From positions 6,546,457-6,610,456 of the forward strand of contig CM040442.1 in assembly GCA_022749755.1 (NCBI GenBank): 64,000 bases of DNA, in the 5' to 3' direction. The translations under genes were made by a program, and so were the position numbers. Shown one piece after another: positions 60,601 to 64,000 of the stretch (positions within the stretch are counted from its first letter, which is position 1; each line of letters begins with the position of its first letter). The notes below the pieces were generated by a model. The model was given only the letters and a program-made list of their open reading frames with translations. It was not told where the DNA came from and made no database searches. Origin of the DNA: Azadirachta indica (Eukaryota > Streptophyta > Magnoliopsida > Sapindales > Meliaceae).

Positions 60601-63600
60601 TGAGTTTATGTATTGTAGGGATGGGTAATATGTGAAGCACATGCCACTCCTTACCTTTCATAGCATAATTATATTTCAAGAGCATAATTGAGGTCTTGTA
60701 TTCTCCCACAAGGGAAGTGGTTTTATATGTTTATTTTTTATTCTGGGGAAGTCTAGCTAAAATGGTGGAACCATGCCTTTAGATGTTTAGCTGTTTAAGA
60801 GAATGCGTATCTATGTGTTCGTACAATTAGATTGGTCTACATTTTATATTTTGGGTGCTAAATATGGTCGTGTTTTCTCCTTGTGGTTGTTTATTTATTT
60901 TTTAATAATCACGTTCCTGGTAAAGATGAAAAGTAGTGTTCTTGACTAAGGAACAAAAAAATTCTTGTTAGCTGTTGGATATATTGGCTCTTTCTCAATT
61001 GTATGAACTTTAACTAAATTTCATTGATCTCAAATGAAATAAAAGGCAAGACATTTTATGGCATGGTAGCGGACAAAGAATTGTTCAGTAGACCTAAAAT
61101 GTTTGAACAATTATGCAACTGTGCATCGTGGCAGTCACAAATGCATGGCTATGCTGTTACATTCACTCTCAACATTTTTCCCCCTTCACACAGACTAATC
61201 CGTTCGATCTATTTGAGACATTCTTTGGGCCAAGTATGGGTGGTTTTCCTGGTATGGACCAAACTGGATTTAGAACACGCTGGCGTAGTACTGTTACCAA
61301 GGGTGAAGACATACGGTGAGTTGTTTTTCTTTTTTCATACTATATCACAGATCCTTGATTGTTGTTTTTTATTTTGCTATCCATGGAAAATAGTTTAAGG
61401 GATTGTGCTGTTTTGGCTATTTTTTGGGTTTTGTGGATTCAGAGAAACTTGAGAATATTTGAGAACAAAGCTGAGGAAGAATCTTTGTGTTTCTGGGACA
61501 GAGGGAAGTTTTGGGCTTCCCTCTGGGCTTCTGTCACTGGAGATTTGAATGATATCTCTTTCTTATGTATTTTTCTTAATAGGAAAGCGGCTGTCATCTA
61601 GTAGAGTTTGCATGCTAAAGGCTGTGCAGTTTTTCAGACTTTTGATATTTTTGTGTGGATGAGATGCTTGATTTGATTATAGTAATATGATATTTCTTTT
61701 TTAATCCCCTCACTTGTACGTTTCTCTTATAGGTAATTTTAATTTTCTGTTGTTTCTTAGTTTGACTCTTCATATAGTATAATATATGATGACTTATTCA
61801 TATTGTTACTGACTGATTTCAATGATGCAAATGAATCAGTTAATTTTACTTCTCATATGTTTCATAGTTTGACTCTTCACATAGATGTAATATATAATCA
61901 CTTATTCATAGAAATGGAATGACATTGTGTTAAATCATTGTTATTTAACAATTTCAATGATGCAAATGCATTAGATATGCAAAAATTCAAAGGACCAGCC
62001 TTTATGGTTATGTAACTTCACCCTCTATTTGATGAAATATTTGTGTTTATATAACATCTGTCACTGTAGGGTATACTTTATTCCTTTCTCCACTGATTAG
62101 TTTGGCGAATATTTACTTTTCCTTCTATAATTCGTAAGTCTGATACTAGAATTAATTCATTGTGTCCCAGTTATGACATTACATTGGAGTTCTCTGAGTC
62201 TATATTTGGGGCTGAAAAAGAGTTTGCGCTGTCCCACTTGGAAACATGTGAAGCTTGTACTGGTACTGGTGCTAAGATTGGCTCCAAGATGAGGATATGT
62301 TCAACTTGTGGTGGCAGGGGTCAGGTTATGAGAACTGAGCAAACACCCTTTGGTTTGTTTTCACAGGTAACAGTGCATTCTTTCTTCCTTAGCATTTTGG
62401 ACTGTTGAACCCTGGAGATTGTTTGCATGATGCTGAGTTTTTAAATTGAAGACAAAGCTTAAGGGATTGTATCATTGTTTCTCATAATGGAACTTTCTCA
62501 ACATCTCATCTTTTGGTTGCTTAAGATATAGGAACTGGTTCATACTGTACTGTATTAGTTTATTGTAAAGTTGTCTGCTATGTGTATGGGCAGCAGGTAT
62601 ATGCCAAATTGAATCAAGTTGGGTGGACATGTTAATGAATGGTACCGTCCATATCATTTTGTGTTTCCAGCACTTCTAAATATTTTTCCTTTCTCTGCTA
62701 ACAGCTTGCTGTTTACTATGGTTCATTCTTACATACCCATCTTTTTTCCTACTGTTAGGTTTCTGTTTGTCCAACTTGTGGTGGTGAAGGCGAAGTCATT
62801 TCTGAATACTGCTGGAAATGCTCTGGTGAAGGACGTGTACGTACAAAGAAGAATATTAAAGTCAAAGTCCCTCCCGGAGTTAGCTCAGGGAGCATTCTCA
62901 GGGTTGTTGGGGAGGGTGATGCCGCACCCAGAGGGTATGTGCTGGAATTTTGCTGTTAGTATCTTTAAGTTTTTTATTATGTCATTGATAGAGATTTAGT
63001 AGGTTGTGAATCATCGATTGGTTCTCTGGTCTCTGCAGGGGCCCTCCGGGAGATCTTTATGTATATCTTGATGTTGAAGAGATTCCAGGAATCCAAAGAG
63101 ATGGTATAGATCTTTTGTCAACAATATCTATAAGTTATCTTGATGCCATACTGGGAACTGTGGTACAGGTAACATATTATTTTTCCGTTGGTCATGTTTA
63201 ATTTACTCATTCTTCAAATTAATTTATCTAGTCGTCTTGTCAAATGATTCTTACATATTTAAAGAAGTACAAATCAATGATGGCAAGTTTTAAATTTCTT
63301 GAACTTGAAAACCATGCAAACTATTGGCATGGGACTGTGATGCAATGTTTATAAAAGTATCTGTTGTGAATCTTTGTACATCAATAAAAGTTTTAACTTC
63401 ATTTATGACTCTTTTAGCTGTCACATTTAAGCTTGGATGCAAGTTAGTTCCTTTTTCTGTGAAATGATTTTTGTAGAATAATATTCCTAGTCAAGTATAT
63501 ATGCTCTTAATACCTTTATGCATTTCATCTTTGTTGGGAGAAGCTGTGAGGTCCGCATACTTTGCCCTTATGTGGATTTTAATAGAGGTAGATAAATTCA

Positions 63601-64000
63601 AGAATTTCTTTCAATTAGAATTTACTTGTAGGACTCTGCACCTGCAAAGTGAACAAAGTACTTTAAGACCTTGCCTCTCCAATTGCAGATCCTAATTGTC
63701 TCTGGGAATATTCTGCCAGGAAATCTTGGTATAGGTAGATTGCTTCATTATGTTTTTCTAGTTCTTACTTCGGAAAATAGATTTGTGTGAAAGTTGAATA
63801 GTGATTTATCTTTCCCTAGAAGTAAGGTGATGTGAAACTTGTGAACTTTTCAACTTTCTGCACTGCTTGATTGATAACAGCCAAATTTGTTTATTGGTTC
63901 ATGATGAAATTTCTCCATTGTATTTGGATTTTCTTTCACTAGTGTTTGCCACATTATCACTTCACTGATGCCTTAGAATTTCAATAGGTGAAGACAGTTG
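56918..64000 (+). CDS. Plastid type-I DnaJ/Hsp40 co-chaperone, cut by the window edge
   Basis: A J-protein that stimulates plastid Hsp70. In Arabidopsis, DJA5 and DJA6 of this group help iron-sulphur cluster assembly. Exons seen are 56918-57238, 58564-58632, 60243-60335, 61194-61315, 62171-62366, 62759-62934, 63039-63168 and the first bases of the next from 63988; all join in phase. Residues 1-77 are Ser-rich and basic, like a transit peptide. The J domain (81-about 145) has HPD at 109-111 and [11 protein letters not shown] at its end. A short Gly/Phe-rich part follows ([11 protein letters not shown]). Four zinc motifs are complete: C228/C231, C245/C248, C271/C274 and C285/C288. The substrate domain begins at [20 protein letters not shown]. 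Introns are long, and one carries a LINE fragment. It most resembles the protein I recall as At1g80030 (DJA7). The C-terminus lies outside the window. Confidence 0.94.
57545..57605. repeat. TA microsatellite in DnaJ intron 1
   Basis: About 61 bp of almost pure TA repeats, with a single G at 57560, lies in the first intron of the DnaJ gene. It is likely to be highly polymorphic and prone to assembly error. Confidence 0.95.
61360..61740 (+). mobile_element. 5'-truncated LINE (non-LTR retrotransposon) remnant
   Basis: The plus strand at about 61370-61601 encodes the C-terminal end of a plant LINE reverse-transcriptase polyprotein. It shows the typical pattern [16 protein letters not shown], then a [17 protein letters not shown] word and a stop soon after NRKAAV. 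A 3' UTR-like stretch of about 140 bp follows. Nearly all of the element is missing, which is normal for LINE insertions. It lies in the DnaJ intron between the exons ending 61315 and starting 62171. It is in the same orientation as the gene. I could not define a target-site duplication or a clean poly-A tail, so the ends are approximate. Confidence 0.75.
61753..61975 (+). repeat. Imperfect tandem duplication in the DnaJ intron
   Basis: Two related units begin TTTCTTAG/TTTCATAG then TTTGACTCTTCA at about 61753 and 61860. They share ACTTATTCATA in the middle and TTTCAATGATGCAAATG near their ends. The second unit carries about 30 extra bases. It begins just after the LINE fragment. Confidence 0.75.

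Overview
This is a stretch of plant nuclear genome, almost certainly from a eudicot. The genes are split by GT-AG introns, the spacers are very AT-rich, and all the protein families are plant ones: chloroplast-targeted proteins, a stomatal receptor-like protein, a Pti1-type kinase and a DOG1-type protein. There are no operons, CRISPR arrays or intact transposons. I rebuilt thirteen protein-coding genes by hand-joining exons in phase. Twelve are complete and one runs off the right edge. I see no rRNA or tRNA gene.

Layout from left to right: PIFI-like chloroplast protein (+, 798-3281, one base short in exon 7); PDCT/ROD1 lipid headgroup-exchange enzyme (-, 4443-5830); a PV42-type CBS-domain protein (-, 8881-10992) head-to-head with TOO MANY MOUTHS (+, 11514-12983); an AT-rich spacer of about 4.5 kb; a Pti1-like cytoplasmic kinase (+, 17522-20039); the spliceosome core protein PRP8 in 24 exons (-, 20694-31730); a ubiquitin-like protein (+, 33442-36603); a kinase with KEG/HERC2-like repeats and a C-terminal membrane segment (+, 38425-41396); a DOG1-domain protein (+, about 43059-44875); adenine phosphoribosyltransferase (+, 48263-50251); an intronless CAF1-type deadenylase (-, 50630-51544); a CUE-domain protein (+, 53691-56089); and a plastid DnaJ/Hsp40 (+, 56918 to beyond 64000).

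The genes do not form one pathway. They belong to plastid function (PIFI, DnaJ), lipid metabolism (PDCT), epidermal and pollen development (TMM, PV42), RNA processing and decay (PRP8, CAF1), purine salvage (APT) and signalling or ubiquitin-related roles. What unites them is ancestry. From memory of Arabidopsis locus names, most correspond to two short Arabidopsis runs, about At3g15820-At3g15890 (PDCT, PIFI, Pti1-like) and about At1g80030-At1g80090 (DnaJ, CUE, APT2, UBL, PRP8, TMM, PV42). These runs are interleaved here, as expected if the window keeps an ancestral order that Arabidopsis split after duplication.

I did not find a convincing new biological system. The points most worth checking are the frameshift in the PIFI-like gene, the altered catalytic loop in the KEG-like kinase, a three-copy degenerate 90-bp repeat downstream of the DOG1-like gene, a 5'-truncated LINE in a DnaJ intron, a possible retained-intron switch in the ubiquitin-like gene, and the compact shared promoter between PV42 and TMM.
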